Positions 23,978 to 35,789 of a stretch of 64,000 nucleotides of DNA are shown here, one piece after another; within the stretch, counting starts at the first letter, position 1, and the number at the start of each line of letters is the position of its first letter. The translations under genes were made by a program, and so were the position numbers. The notes under the pieces were generated by a model that did no database searches, was not told the origin of the DNA, and was given only the letters and a program-made list of their open reading frames with translations. The stretch comes from an uncultured Clostridia bacterium (GTDB lineage Bacteria; Bacillota; Clostridia; Oscillospirales; Acutalibacteraceae), in the NCBI GenBank assembly GCA_937880805.1, contig CALGRR010000024.1, positions 1-64,000 on the forward strand, given 5' to 3'.

Positions 23978-24934
23978 ATGAAATATTATCTCGGAATGGA
24001 CATCGGCGGAACGAAATGTGCCGTTGTTCTGAGCGAAAAAAGTGCGGATTCGGTTAAAGATAAAATCAGATTTGAAACCAAATCCGAAAGAGGCTGGCAG
24101 GCGGTTGTTGATGAGCTTATTTCCTCTTCTGCCGAGCTGCTTGAAAGAAACGGAGTTTTATCCGAAGATGTTATTGCCTGCGGTGTAAGCTGCGGCGGAC
24201 CGCTTAACAGCGAAACCGGTGTTATAATGCGGCCTCCGAATCTTCCCGATTGGGATAATGTTCCGCTTGCCGATATTGTGAAAGAAAGGCTCGGTATTTG
24301 CTGCAAGGTGCAGAATGATGCCGATGCGTGTGCACTTGCGGAATGGCAGTTCGGTGCGGGAAAAGGCACGAAAAATATGATATTTCTGACCTTCGGCACC
24401 GGTATGGGTGCAGGTCTGATACTTAACGGAAAGCTTTATACAGGCACCTGCGGCACGGCGGGCGAGGTAGGCCACATAAGGCTTGATGCCGACGGCCCCG
24501 TGGCTTACGGAAAAGCAGGCTCATTTGAAGGCTTTTGCAGCGGTGCGGGTATTGCGGCTATGACAAAAAAGATGCTTTCGATATATAACGGAACAACATC
24601 AATTCCGAAAGATAATATCAACGCAGCAACAGTTGCCCAGGCGGCAGCAGGGGGCGACAGACTTGCTCAGGCGATTTATCGCAGATGCGGAGAAAAACTG
24701 GGCTTGGGTTTATCGATACTTATTGATATTTTAAATCCCGAAATGATTGTTATAGGCAGCATTTTTCAGCGTTCAGGAAGATTGCTTGTTGAAAGTATGA
24801 ATGAGGTGCTGAAGAAGGAAGCCCTTTCAGTTTCGGCGGAATGCTGCAAAATTGTTCCCGCATTTCTCGGTGATAATATCGGAGATTTTGCAGCCCTCGG
24901 AGTTGCAAGGAATTTTGCGGAGGGCGAAAAATAA
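23978..24934 (+). CDS. ROK family sugar kinase
   Basis: A 318-residue kinase. The phosphate-binding motif is LGMDIGGTKCAVVLSE (5-20). MIFLTFGTGMGAGLILNG is the second glycine motif, followed by the ROK zinc/substrate region GEVGHIRLDADGPVAYGKAGSFEGFCSGAGI. The usual CxCGxxGC zinc cluster is missing and is replaced by a GKAGSFEGFCSG stretch. It is probably a glucokinase or amino-sugar kinase. Its stop overlaps the next start by one base, tying it to the SIS isomerase. Confidence 0.88.
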   Translation: MKYYLGMDIGGTKCAVVLSEKSADSVKDKIRFETKSERGWQAVVDELISSSAELLERNGVLSEDVIACGVSCGGPLNSETGVIMRPPNLPDWDNVPLADIVKERLGICCKVQNDADACALAEWQFGAGKGTKNMIFLTFGTGMGAGLILNGKLYTGTCGTAGEVGHIRLDADGPVAYGKAGSFEGFCSGAGIAAMTKKMLSIYNGTTSIPKDNINAATVAQAAAGGDRLAQAIYRRCGEKLGLGLSILIDILNPEMIVIGSIFQRSGRLLVESMNEVLKKEALSVSAECCKIVPAFLGDNIGDFAALGVARNFAEGEK

Positions 24935-25551
24935 TGAATAAGTATTTTAATGAGCTTATTGAGCGTTACCCTTGCCTTGAAGTCTGCTCCGATGAAATAC
25001 TTTCTGCATTCGGCATAATGAAAGACGGCTATTCCAAGGGCGGCAAGCTTCTTTGCTGCGGAAACGGCGGAAGTGCGGCGGATTGCGACCATCTTGTAGG
25101 TGAATTAATGAAGGGCTTTTTAAAGAAAAGACTGCTTGATAAATCAGAAAAAGATATGCTTGGAGATGCTTTTATATCCGAAAATCTTCAGAAAGGTCTG
25201 CCTGCAATTTCTCTTTGTGCACATTCGGCTCTGATGACCGCATTTGAAAATGATGTTGCTCCGAGCCTTGTTTTTGCACAGCAGGTTTATTCCTACGCAA
25301 AGCCCGAAGATTTTCTTGTTGTATTCACAACCTCGGGAAACTCCGAAAACACAGTTTACGCCCTGAATGCGGCGAGAGCAAAGGGGATTAAGTCAATCGC
25401 CGTAACGGGTAAAAATGAGAGCAAATGCTCTGCTCTTGCAGATGTGTGCATAAGGCTCCCCGAAACCGAAACCTTTAAGGTTCAGGAGCTCACATTGCCT
25501 GTTTATCATTGCCTTGCCGCAATGATTGAAGATAATTTTTTTGAGAATTAA
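24934..25551 (+). CDS. SIS-domain phosphosugar isomerase, GmhA-like
   Basis: A 205-residue protein with one SIS domain. LLCCGNGGSAADCDHLVGELMKGF is the sedoheptulose-7-phosphate isomerase (GmhA) hallmark, and FTTSGNSENTVYALNAARAKG the second phosphate loop. GmhA makes heptose phosphates for LPS or S-layer glycans, but a Gram-positive bacterium may use it for catabolism. Between a ROK kinase and a GH2 hydrolase it probably handles the sugar released and phosphorylated by them. Confidence 0.8.
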   Translation: MNKYFNELIERYPCLEVCSDEILSAFGIMKDGYSKGGKLLCCGNGGSAADCDHLVGELMKGFLKKRLLDKSEKDMLGDAFISENLQKGLPAISLCAHSALMTAFENDVAPSLVFAQQVYSYAKPEDFLVVFTTSGNSENTVYALNAARAKGIKSIAVTGKNESKCSALADVCIRLPETETFKVQELTLPVYHCLAAMIEDNFFEN

Positions 25552-25565
25552 AGGAGAAATAGTTT

Positions 25566-27269
25566 ATGAATATTCCAAGACCCGAGCATCCCAACCCGCA
25601 GTCTGAGAGAAAAAACTGGGCAAATCTTAACGGTGAGTGGGATTTTGAGTTTGATTTCGGCAACAGCAAATTTGAAAGCGGTATACTTGAAAAAGATAGT
25701 TGGGATAATAAAATCCTTGTTCCCTTCTGCCCTGAAAGCAAGCTTTCAGGCATTGAATACATCGATTTTATTCCTGCCGTATGGTACAGAAAGAATATAA
25801 ATATAACCGCCGAAGAGCTTGAAGGAAAAGTTATTCTTCATTTCGGTGCGGTTGATTATGAAGCAAAAATATATGTAAACGGCAAGAAATCAGGCACCCA
25901 TAAGGGCGGCTATGCATCATTCAGCATTGATATAACCGAATTCCTTACCGTTGGTGAAAACACCGTTATTGTTAATGCTGTTGACGATTTGAGAGACCCT
26001 CTTGTTCCCAGAGGAAAGCAGAGTGAAGAACTCAAATCTCACGGCTGTGACTACACAAGAACAACGGGCATCTGGCAGACCGTTTGGCTTGACTTTGTTC
26101 CCGTAAGCTACATAAAGAGTTTCAGACTTTATCCCGATGCGGATAACGGAACTCTCGGCATAAATGCGGTTTTGGAGGGTAAAGGTGAATTTACTGCAAC
26201 CGCTTATTATGAGGGCAGAGAGGTTGGCAGCTTCGCAAAGAAGGCGGCAGGTCAGGTTTCGGGAGAAATCAAGCTTTCCGAAACACATCTCTGGGAGGTT
26301 GGCTGCGGCAGACTTTATGACCTTAAGCTCACATTTAACGATGATGAAGTGAAGAGTTATTTCGGTTTGAGAAGCATTGAAATTGACGGCTTCAAATTCC
26401 GCATCAACGGTAAATCCGTATATCAGCGACTTGTTCTTGATCAGGGATTCTATCCCGACGGTATTTATACAGCACCCACCGATGAAGCTCTTGAAAACGA
26501 TATAAAAATTTCAATGGCTGTGGGCTTTAACGGTGCAAGACTTCATCAGAAGGTTTTTGAAAAGAGATTCATTTATCATTGTGACCGCCTCGGATATATT
26601 GTCTGGGGTGAATACGGCAACTGGGGTCTTGACTGGTCAAACCCCTTCTCGCTCGCCGCAATGCTTCCCGAGTGGTGCGAATGTGTTGAAAGAGATTTCA
26701 ACCATCCTTCTATTATCGGCTGGTGCCCGTTCAACGAAACCTGGGATATTAACGGCAGAAAGCAGTATGACGATGTTTTACGAATAATCTACAGAGTAAC
26801 AAAGCAGCTTGACACAACCCGCCCCTGCATTGACACAAGCGGCAATTTCCACGTTGAAACCGATATTTTTGATGTTCACGATTATGAGCAGGATGTTGCG
26901 AAGTTTGCGGAGCATTATGAAAAGCTTGTAAGCGATGGCGAAATGTACGGCTATTTCCCCGACAGACAGAAATACACGGGCGGTATGACCTTCGTGAGCG
27001 AATACGGCGGACTTCAGTGGTCGAGAGGCGACAGAGGCGATGCCTGGGGCTACGGCAACGCACCCAAGACGGAAGAGGAATTTGTTGAGCGTTATAAAGG
27101 GCTCACCGATGTTCTTCTTGATAACGAGAAGATGTTCGGCTTCTGCTACACGCAGCTTTATGATATTGAGCAGGAGCAGAACGGACTTTATTACTATGAC
27201 CGCACTCCGAAGTTTGACACTGAAATATTCAGAGCAATCAACTCACGCAAGGCGGCAATCGAGGATTAA
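25566..27269 (+). CDS. Glycoside hydrolase family 2 protein
   Basis: A 567-residue cytoplasmic enzyme (no signal peptide). The N-terminal jelly-roll sugar-binding domain covers 1-160 (LNGEWDFEFDFG, YVNGKKSGTHKGGYASFSIDIT). A small immunoglobulin-like domain follows, then a TIM barrel from about 275. The acid/base is in GWCPFNETWDINGR, and the likely nucleophile Glu is in MTFVSEYGGLQW. It acts as beta-galactosidase, beta-glucuronidase or beta-mannosidase; the linkage cannot be fixed. It lies 14 bases after the SIS isomerase gene. Confidence 0.87.
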   Translation: MNIPRPEHPNPQSERKNWANLNGEWDFEFDFGNSKFESGILEKDSWDNKILVPFCPESKLSGIEYIDFIPAVWYRKNINITAEELEGKVILHFGAVDYEAKIYVNGKKSGTHKGGYASFSIDITEFLTVGENTVIVNAVDDLRDPLVPRGKQSEELKSHGCDYTRTTGIWQTVWLDFVPVSYIKSFRLYPDADNGTLGINAVLEGKGEFTATAYYEGREVGSFAKKAAGQVSGEIKLSETHLWEVGCGRLYDLKLTFNDDEVKSYFGLRSIEIDGFKFRINGKSVYQRLVLDQGFYPDGIYTAPTDEALENDIKISMAVGFNGARLHQKVFEKRFIYHCDRLGYIVWGEYGNWGLDWSNPFSLAAMLPEWCECVERDFNHPSIIGWCPFNETWDINGRKQYDDVLRIIYRVTKQLDTTRPCIDTSGNFHVETDIFDVHDYEQDVAKFAEHYEKLVSDGEMYGYFPDRQKYTGGMTFVSEYGGLQWSRGDRGDAWGYGNAPKTEEEFVERYKGLTDVLLDNEKMFGFCYTQLYDIEQEQNGLYYYDRTPKFDTEIFRAINSRKAAIED

Positions 27270-27273
27270 TTAT

Positions 27274-27306
27274 AAAAGCACTTCCGTAAATCGGGAGTGC
27301 TTTTCT
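27274..27306 (+). terminator. Terminator after the GH2 gene
   Basis: AAAAGCACTT and AGTGCTTTT form a 9-bp stem around a twelve-base loop and are followed by TTCTG; T residues belong partly to the stem. Confidence 0.7.
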
Positions 27307-27331
27307 GCATATAATATAGCGGGTGATTGTT

Positions 27332-27964
27332 TTGAAATACAGGCGGTTTTACAGAAAAAGGGGAGCATTCGGGTTTAAAATTATTTGTTTTTTATTGATT
27401 TTTTCAACAGCTTTTCTGCTTCTTGATGCAAAATTAAGACCTGCAATTTATGATCTGGCTGCTCTTGAGGCCGGAGCAATTTCTTCAAAAACCGTTAACG
27501 AAGCGGTTGAAAAAATTCTGACTGAAAACGCACCCGATTATTCGGAAATTGTGAATATAAATTACGCGGGAAATAATGTTATCACGGGAATTACAACCGA
27601 TATTGTAAAAATGAATCTTTTTAAATCAAAGGTTTCAAAGGCTGTTGATGATGCCTTTAACAGAAAGAATAAAACCGAAATAACCGTTTCTGCGGGCACC
27701 GCAAGCGGGCTGACTCTTTTGTCAGGACTCGGTCCGTACATAGATGTGGATGTGGGCTTTGCATCTTCAACACAATCGGATTTTGAAAATGTTTTCACTT
27801 CAGCGGGAATTAATCAGACCCAGCATAATGTTATGCTCAATATTAAAACAACCGTTATTCTCACTTTGCCCGGGAAAAGGGTTGAGAAAACCGTTGAAAC
27901 ATCCTTTTGCGTTGCTCAGACCGTAATTGTGGGAAACGTTCCCGATGTTATGGTTAACGGTTGA
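27332..27964 (+). CDS. yunB: Sporulation protein YunB
   Basis: A 210-residue protein read from TTG 27332 (GGGTGATT just upstream; a GTG at 27323 lies inside that site). One N-terminal membrane helix (FKIICFLLIFSTAFLLLDA) is followed by AALEAGAISSKTVNEAVEKIL and GLGPYIDVDVGFASSTQ, the YunB pattern. In B. subtilis yunB is a sigma-E gene needed for normal sporulation. Its presence supports a spore-forming host. Confidence 0.87.
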   Translation: MKYRRFYRKRGAFGFKIICFLLIFSTAFLLLDAKLRPAIYDLAALEAGAISSKTVNEAVEKILTENAPDYSEIVNINYAGNNVITGITTDIVKMNLFKSKVSKAVDDAFNRKNKTEITVSAGTASGLTLLSGLGPYIDVDVGFASSTQSDFENVFTSAGINQTQHNVMLNIKTTVILTLPGKRVEKTVETSFCVAQTVIVGNVPDVMVNG

Positions 27965-28015
27965 TTTTTTCAAAAAACAGAGATATAATATTTGCAGTAA
28001 ATTTTTTAAGGATGA

Positions 28016-30001
<1,986 letters not shown>

Positions 30002-30028
30002 ATAATTAATCAGAAAGGATATGGTTAA

Positions 30029-31480
30029 ATGAAATATGTAGGTATCGCTTTGCTTGTTGTTCTTGCTGTCTTAATTCTTCTTCTCGCAGTTGCGGCATTA
30101 AGAGCAGTTAAGATTAAAGCTAAGCCCAACACAAATCCACCTGCAATAAACCCCACGGAAGAAGAGGCAAATGAATATGCACAGAAGCTTTCTGCAATGA
30201 TTCAGGTGCCCACCGTTTCACTCAGAGGAAACACCGACCTTACTCAGTTTTATAAGCTTCACGAGGTTATGAAAAAGAATTTTCCTCTTGTTTTTTCAAA
30301 GCTTGAATGCACGGAAATTGAAGGAAATCTTCTTTTCCGCTGGCCGGGTAAAGACCCGAAACGAAACGGTGTGCTTCTTATGGGTCATCAGGATGTTGTT
30401 ACTGCCGATGAGCCTAATTGGGAGCGTGACCCGTTCTCAGGTGAAATTGCAGACGGCAATATTCACGGCAGAGGTGCAATGGACTGCAAATCAACCGTAT
30501 TTTCAGAATTTCAGGCAATAGAAGAATTGCTCGCCGAGGGCTTTGAGCCTCCATGCGATGTTTATCTCGCAACGGCTGTTGACGAGGAAATCTCGGGTGA
30601 GGGTGCAAAGATGCTTGTAAATCACCTTAAATCAAAGGGCGTTCATCTTGATGTTGCTATGGATGAAGGCGGTGCCATTCTTAAAAATGCTCTGCCCACA
30701 ATGGCAGGCTGGTGTGCCGCTATTGGTATACTCGAAAAGGGATACATAGATGTCAAGGTTATAGCCAAAGGCAAGGGCGGTCATTCTTCAACACCCAAAA
30801 CCAACACTCCGCTTGCAAGGCTTTCAAAATTCATTGCCGCTATTGAAAAGGATAAACCCTTTAAGGCTGAAATTTCAGGCCCCGTTTATGCAATGCTTGA
30901 CAGAGCAGCACCGCTTCTGGGCTTCCCCCTTAGAATGGTGCTCGGCAATATGTGGCTTTTCAAAGGCTTGCTCACCAAGGTTTTGCCTATGGTTTCGCCT
31001 ATGTGCAATGCATTTGTTAAAACAACTTTCTGCTGCACTATGGCGGAAGGCTCGCATTCACCGAATGTTATTCCTTCAGAGGCTTATGTTGTTTGTAATC
31101 TTCGTCCTTCACCGCATCAGAATGCAGAGCAGTCGCTTGCCGTTCTTAAAAAATATGCGGATAAATTTGATTTGGAGCTTGATGTTATCCACGCAAGAAG
31201 TGCATCAAACTGCGTTGATTTCAATGGCGAAGAATTCAATTATTTGAAAAAGTGTCTTAACGAATGCTATCCCGAAGCAGGCGTTATTCCTTATCTTATG
31301 ACCGGCGGAACAGATTGCCGCCACTATGAGGAAATTGCAGATAACTGCTTAAGATTCTGCCCCATAAAGATGAGCAATGAGCAGCTTGCTGCAATGCACG
31401 CCGCAAATGAAAGCATCGGTGTTACCGAAACTGCTTATTGCGTTAAATTCTATAAGCACTATATTAAAAACCATAAGTAA
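30029..31480 (+). CDS. M20 family metallopeptidase, membrane-anchored
   Basis: A 483-residue protein. Residues 3-24 are a membrane helix and the catalytic domain follows. Metal-binding motifs are LLMGHQDVV, HGRGAMDCKSTV, ATAVDEEISGEGA (catalytic Glu pair), DEGGA and TGGTDCRHY near the end. It is closest in layout to PM20D1/carboxypeptidase S-like enzymes, which cleave or form N-acyl amino acids or peptides. It lies 28 bases after ligA. Confidence 0.9.
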   Translation: MKYVGIALLVVLAVLILLLAVAALRAVKIKAKPNTNPPAINPTEEEANEYAQKLSAMIQVPTVSLRGNTDLTQFYKLHEVMKKNFPLVFSKLECTEIEGNLLFRWPGKDPKRNGVLLMGHQDVVTADEPNWERDPFSGEIADGNIHGRGAMDCKSTVFSEFQAIEELLAEGFEPPCDVYLATAVDEEISGEGAKMLVNHLKSKGVHLDVAMDEGGAILKNALPTMAGWCAAIGILEKGYIDVKVIAKGKGGHSSTPKTNTPLARLSKFIAAIEKDKPFKAEISGPVYAMLDRAAPLLGFPLRMVLGNMWLFKGLLTKVLPMVSPMCNAFVKTTFCCTMAEGSHSPNVIPSEAYVVCNLRPSPHQNAEQSLAVLKKYADKFDLELDVIHARSASNCVDFNGEEFNYLKKCLNECYPEAGVIPYLMTGGTDCRHYEEIADNCLRFCPIKMSNEQLAAMHAANESIGVTETAYCVKFYKHYIKNHK

Positions 31481-31512
31481 TATGAAAAGTGGCTTGCAGA
31501 GGTAAGCAAAAT

Positions 31513-32634
31513 ATGAAAAATTTAAAACAAAGGGTTTTGTGCGGTGCAGATGTTGCAGCTGAAAACGGGTATTCATTAAACGGAAAATGCGGACTTATTA
31601 CCAATCACACCGGCGTTCTGCGTGACCTTTCCTCAACCGTTGATATGCTTAAAAGCAAATGTAATCTTGTTGCTCTTTTCGCACCCGAACACGGAGTGAG
31701 AGGAAATGTTCAGGCGGGAGAAAATATAACATCATATACCGATGAGAAAACAGGTCTTCCCGTTTACAGCTTATTCGGTGACGATACAGCAGAAAGTTAT
31801 AAATTAATAAAGAATCTTGATACCGTGATTTTTGATATTCAGGATGTGGGTGCAAGATTTTATACCTATGCTTATACAATGACCGACGCAATGAAGCTTT
31901 GTGCCGAAAACGGTGTTAAATTTGTTGTTCTGGACCGCCCGAATCCCATAGGCGGAATAAAGGCGGAGGGCACTCTGCTTGACCGAAGATTTTCTTCGTT
32001 TGCAGGCAGATTTCCTACTCCGACCCGATGCGGCCTCACAATCGGAGAATTTGCACTTATGATGAATGAAACCGAGAATATTGGCTGTGACCTTACGGTT
32101 ATTCCTATGCAGGGCTGGAAAAGGGATATGTATTATGATGATACCGACCTTGTTTTTATTCAGCCGTCGCCAAATATTCCTTCTGTTGATACGGCGTTTG
32201 TTTATATCGGAACCTGCATTTTTGAGGAAACAAATATTTCCGAAGGCAGGGGAACAACAAAGCCTTTTGAAATGATAGGTGCACCCTGGCTCAACAGCGA
32301 GGCTGTTATTGAAACCGTTGGGCAGCAGAAGGGTGTTATACTTCGTGAATGCTCATTTACACCGACTTTTTCGGATTATAAAGACATATTCTGCCACGGT
32401 ATCCAGATTCATATTACAGACCGTGATGATTTTTCACCATTTGCCTTAGGGATAAAGCTCTTTAACGCAATAAGAAAAATACATTCAGAGTTTGAAATAA
32501 ACACGGAAATTGCAAAGCTTCTCGGTACTGATGAAATATTAAAAAACGGTTTTTCGGCGGTTTTGTTTATTGAGCGTGAAAACAAAAAAACAGCCGAATG
32601 GCAGGAATATTCAAAAAAATGGTATTTATACTGA
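31513..32634 (+). CDS. namZ: Exo-beta-N-acetylmuramidase NamZ-like (DUF1343)
   Basis: A 373-residue protein starting at ATG 31513 (AGAGGT upstream). The DUF1343 blocks are visible: GLITNHTGVLRDLSSTVD, LFAPEHGVRGNVQAGE, DTVIFDIQDVGARFYTYAYTM, VLDRPNPIGG and EETNISEGRGTTKPFEMIGAP. NamZ of B. subtilis removes MurNAc from the non-reducing end of peptidoglycan fragments. This copy has no signal peptide, so it may act on imported muropeptides. MurQ and a sugar kinase of the same salvage pathway lie 4-6 kb downstream. Confidence 0.88.
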   Translation: MKNLKQRVLCGADVAAENGYSLNGKCGLITNHTGVLRDLSSTVDMLKSKCNLVALFAPEHGVRGNVQAGENITSYTDEKTGLPVYSLFGDDTAESYKLIKNLDTVIFDIQDVGARFYTYAYTMTDAMKLCAENGVKFVVLDRPNPIGGIKAEGTLLDRRFSSFAGRFPTPTRCGLTIGEFALMMNETENIGCDLTVIPMQGWKRDMYYDDTDLVFIQPSPNIPSVDTAFVYIGTCIFEETNISEGRGTTKPFEMIGAPWLNSEAVIETVGQQKGVILRECSFTPTFSDYKDIFCHGIQIHITDRDDFSPFALGIKLFNAIRKIHSEFEINTEIAKLLGTDEILKNGFSAVLFIERENKKTAEWQEYSKKWYLY

Positions 32635-32644
32635 CTATATAATA

Positions 32645-32692
32645 ACAGCCCTTACGAATCTGCTCAAAGGAGCTTTCGTAAGGGCTGTGAAA
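32645..32692. terminator. Bidirectional terminator between namZ and a ceramidase-like gene
   Basis: ACAGCCCTTACGAA (32645-32658) pairs with TTCGTAAGGGCTGT (32675-32688); AT-rich runs lie on both sides of it. Confidence 0.8.
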
Positions 32693-32694
32693 TT

Positions 32695-34179
32695 TTATTT
32701 GTTTACTGAACTGATCAGGTTATCCATTGCTTCAAGAATTGCACCCGCAGCCTTGGGGCCGAGCGAATTTGTTTCTTCATAGTGTTTCCTTCCGGATGAA
32801 TCAATGCTGTTATTGAAATAGGGGAGCCATTCGTGAAGGAAGAAATCGTTTTCGGGAATTATATAGCCCAATTCATCGTTGCAAAGACCGATAACAAAAT
32901 TATGCTCGCATCGGGTCATTTCAGAAAGCGGTTTATAATCGGCTTCGGTGCCGTTTGCCGAGCTTTCGGCAGAAAGGAAGTTACCGCTTTCAAGCTCAGG
33001 TGAAAGCTCACCCGGAATCAGATAAACGCCTATCTGTTTGTTGCCCAGCTCCATATAAGAAACTTCCGATATTATTGAGATATTTTTGTTATTGTTTTTT
33101 GAAATATCGTTGTTGAGCACACCGAGAAAACGCACAAGCAGCAATGCGGTGTTATCGCATTTTATTTCAATCGCTTCTGTTTTTACATTGATTGCAGGTT
33201 CAAGAGCAATTTCATTGTTTATGCTCATAACAACCTCGCCAACATCCTTGCCGAATTTCTTTACATATTCAAGACCAAGCTCAAAGTTACGCAGAACATC
33301 ATCAAGCTTTTCGCAGGTGATAAGTCCTCCGATAGCTCCGTTTATGAAAACAACGTTTGCACCGCCCGTCTGCTCAACTATTTCCTTTTCCATATATGCG
33401 GGGAAATCTGCACTGACAACGGTTGTTCTTGCTCCGAGGCATTCGGCGTGGCAAGCTAAATTTACTATATATGTATCGTCGCTGCCGTCTGAAGGAGCAA
33501 ACCTGATTCTTGTCATTGTTGCATCATAGTCAACGGGAGTTCTTGTGTCAATCAGAAGCTTTTCGGTTTCCGCCGTGCCGAAATAAAGCTTGCCTTCTTT
33601 TCTTGCGTCATAAGCTGCGATAATTGCGTTGGCGGTTTTTTCTTTCAGCTCATTCATAAACTCCGCGTTTTTTCCGTCTGAAAGAAAATTTTTGCCCCAG
33701 AGTCCTTGCGTATCAATGGCGGAGTGGGTATGCGTTGCACAGATATTAATTGACTTGAGATCAGGAATTTTGCCGCTTTCAATAACGATTCTTCTTATGT
33801 CGTTTATATCCTTTCGGCTTATTCCCACGCAGTCAATCGCACAGATTATAACTCCGCCTCTGCCGCTGTTATCATCAAGATAAACCGCCTTTGCATACAT
33901 ATCGTCAAGAACCGATTTTGCGGGATTGTTTGTGTTATAGCCTGCTATATAATAGGTTCCTTCCGAAATATCATCAGGAGTTAGAACCTCTTTCGCAAAT
34001 CCGACTGTCCATTTCTCACCGCTGTAAGAAAATGCATCGTCGCCCGTGAGCATATATTTTAAGGCTTCTTCAACGGTGGTGTATGTGGAATTGGGAACAA
34101 AAAGAATTATAAGCGAAAGCAACCCTGATATAATTCCTCTAACCAATTCGGGGAGCTTTAGAAATCGCAGAATCTCCAT
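32695..34179 (-). CDS. Neutral ceramidase-like hydrolase A
   Basis: A 494-residue protein with an N-terminal membrane helix (LVRGIISGLLSLIILFVP, about 12-30). WTVGFAKEVLTPDD, then DDNSGRGGVIICAIDCVGISRKD and NICATHTHSAIDTQGLWG carry the metal-binding HTH pattern of neutral/alkaline ceramidases (PF04734). SADFPAYMEKEI and VFINGAIGG match the second conserved block. Known members are zinc amidases that split ceramide into sphingosine and fatty acid. It follows ceramidase-like B on the same strand with a six-base gap. The lipid or amide substrate is unproven. Confidence 0.75.
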   Translation of the reverse strand: MEILRFLKLPELVRGIISGLLSLIILFVPNSTYTTVEEALKYMLTGDDAFSYSGEKWTVGFAKEVLTPDDISEGTYYIAGYNTNNPAKSVLDDMYAKAVYLDDNSGRGGVIICAIDCVGISRKDINDIRRIVIESGKIPDLKSINICATHTHSAIDTQGLWGKNFLSDGKNAEFMNELKEKTANAIIAAYDARKEGKLYFGTAETEKLLIDTRTPVDYDATMTRIRFAPSDGSDDTYIVNLACHAECLGARTTVVSADFPAYMEKEIVEQTGGANVVFINGAIGGLITCEKLDDVLRNFELGLEYVKKFGKDVGEVVMSINNEIALEPAINVKTEAIEIKCDNTALLLVRFLGVLNNDISKNNNKNISIISEVSYMELGNKQIGVYLIPGELSPELESGNFLSAESSANGTEADYKPLSEMTRCEHNFVIGLCNDELGYIIPENDFFLHEWLPYFNNSIDSSGRKHYEETNSLGPKAAGAILEAMDNLISSVNK

Positions 34180-34185
34180 TATAAA

Positions 34186-35652
34186 TTACCCCCAGACCTC
34201 AAGAAGCTCAAAGAATGCCTTTGAAAAAGCTGTTGCACTTTTTGAACCCGTTGAAACGGTTTCTTCATAGTGACCCTCTTTGCCTGATGAGCTGTAATCG
34301 TTATCGGGAACAATATAGCCTACAGCATCGTTGCAAAGGCCGAAAACAAGCACTTCATCGTCTTTTTCAAAGCAGGATGAAATTTCTTCATAAGGATATT
34401 CTGTGCCGTTGAATGCTTCCTCGGCTGAATAGAATCCGCCGTAAACAAGCTCGGGAAGAGCTTCGCCCGGAGCTTCAATAATCTTTATATCCTTGCCGAT
34501 TTCAACATAGCCTATTTCGCTTGACATATACACTTTGCCGTTTTCCTTGAACGGAGTAACATTGCAAAGGTCGGCACTTGCAACAAGAAGGAAAATAAAG
34601 TTATTAACTTCAAAATCAACGTGAGAGTGTCTGACATTGAGTATAGGCTCAACAGCCTTGCCGCTTTCGGCGAGTTCATAAAGTATATCCGCAACAATGT
34701 TGCTGTATTCCTTCATTTTTTCAAAGGAAGTGAGGTTTTCGGGTATTCCGTTTTCAACACCCATATCTGCGTGGATTGCTCCGCCGATTGCACCTTGAAC
34801 GAAAATGAAATCTGCATTCTTTTCTGAAGTTACTTCTTTTTCAATATAATAGGGGAAGTCACCCGAGATTTCTGTGTTGCTCCATCCGAGATTAATGGGA
34901 TGTGCACCGAAATTGGCTATATATATTTCTTTCTTTGCGGTATCATCAGGCACAAAACGGAATAAATGAATTTTTTCATCTATTGAATAGGGGGCTCTGC
35001 CGTCATAAAACATTTCGGGGCAGGCTTTTGAAGAATAATAGAGTGTGCCTTCGCTTCTGTTGGTATAGGCTTCTCTTATTGCGTCAGCAGTTTTCTGAAC
35101 AACGGAATCAATGTATTTCTGATTTCTTCCGCTTTTGGGAATATTGCCCCAGAGTCCCTGAGTATCGATTGCACTGTGGTTATGTGTTGAACCAACATCA
35201 ATGCTGATAAGCTTGCCTTCTCCCGTAATGTCGCTGAGCTTTTCTCTTACATCTTTAATATCTGCATTCATAAAGCCAACGCCGTCAATCCAGGCGAATG
35301 CAGCCGCACCTCTGCCTGAATTATCATCAAGCACAAATGCTCTTACGCATAAATCATCAACAACTCCCGTTGCCTCCTGAGCAGGGAATTTCAAGAAACC
35401 GCCAAGAAAAAATCTTGTTTCATTAATATCATCGGGAGTAAGAACTCTGCGGGCATAGCCTGCCGACCAATATTCCGAGGCAGCTTCTTCAATAAAACTT
35501 TCGTTGCCTTCAAGAAAGTTTTCTGAAATTGCCGCAACGGGTCTTTCAACGTAGCCCGTTTTTGTCAGGCTCTGAAATACCGCACCTAAAAGAGTGGGTA
35601 AGCCGATAAGCACCGCCATAATTGCCGAAATCCATCTGATAACAACTGCCAT
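34186..35652 (-). CDS. Neutral ceramidase-like hydrolase B
   Basis: A 488-residue paralogue with a membrane helix at 5-30 (IRWISAIMAVLIGLPTLLGAVF). It keeps AGYARRVLTPDD, DDNSGRGAAAFAWIDGVGF and SIDVGSTHNHSAIDTQGLWG, in which HNH replaces HTH but both histidines remain. ANFGAHPINLGWSNTEISGDFPYYIEKE and FVQGAIGGAI follow. It is first of a two-gene operon with hydrolase A and divergent from a GNAT gene 138 bases away. It is probably anchored with the catalytic part outside. Confidence 0.74.
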   Translation of the reverse strand: MAVVIRWISAIMAVLIGLPTLLGAVFQSLTKTGYVERPVAAISENFLEGNESFIEEAASEYWSAGYARRVLTPDDINETRFFLGGFLKFPAQEATGVVDDLCVRAFVLDDNSGRGAAAFAWIDGVGFMNADIKDVREKLSDITGEGKLISIDVGSTHNHSAIDTQGLWGNIPKSGRNQKYIDSVVQKTADAIREAYTNRSEGTLYYSSKACPEMFYDGRAPYSIDEKIHLFRFVPDDTAKKEIYIANFGAHPINLGWSNTEISGDFPYYIEKEVTSEKNADFIFVQGAIGGAIHADMGVENGIPENLTSFEKMKEYSNIVADILYELAESGKAVEPILNVRHSHVDFEVNNFIFLLVASADLCNVTPFKENGKVYMSSEIGYVEIGKDIKIIEAPGEALPELVYGGFYSAEEAFNGTEYPYEEISSCFEKDDEVLVFGLCNDAVGYIVPDNDYSSSGKEGHYEETVSTGSKSATAFSKAFFELLEVWG

Positions 35653-35789
35653 AACAAAACCTCCGAATTAAATTCATAAAATTATAATACATCATATTTT
35701 TAAATAAAACAATATTTAAAATAACACATAAAATACATTGCTTTTTGGTGATTTTAATGATAAGATTCATTCATAAAGGAGCGATAAAT

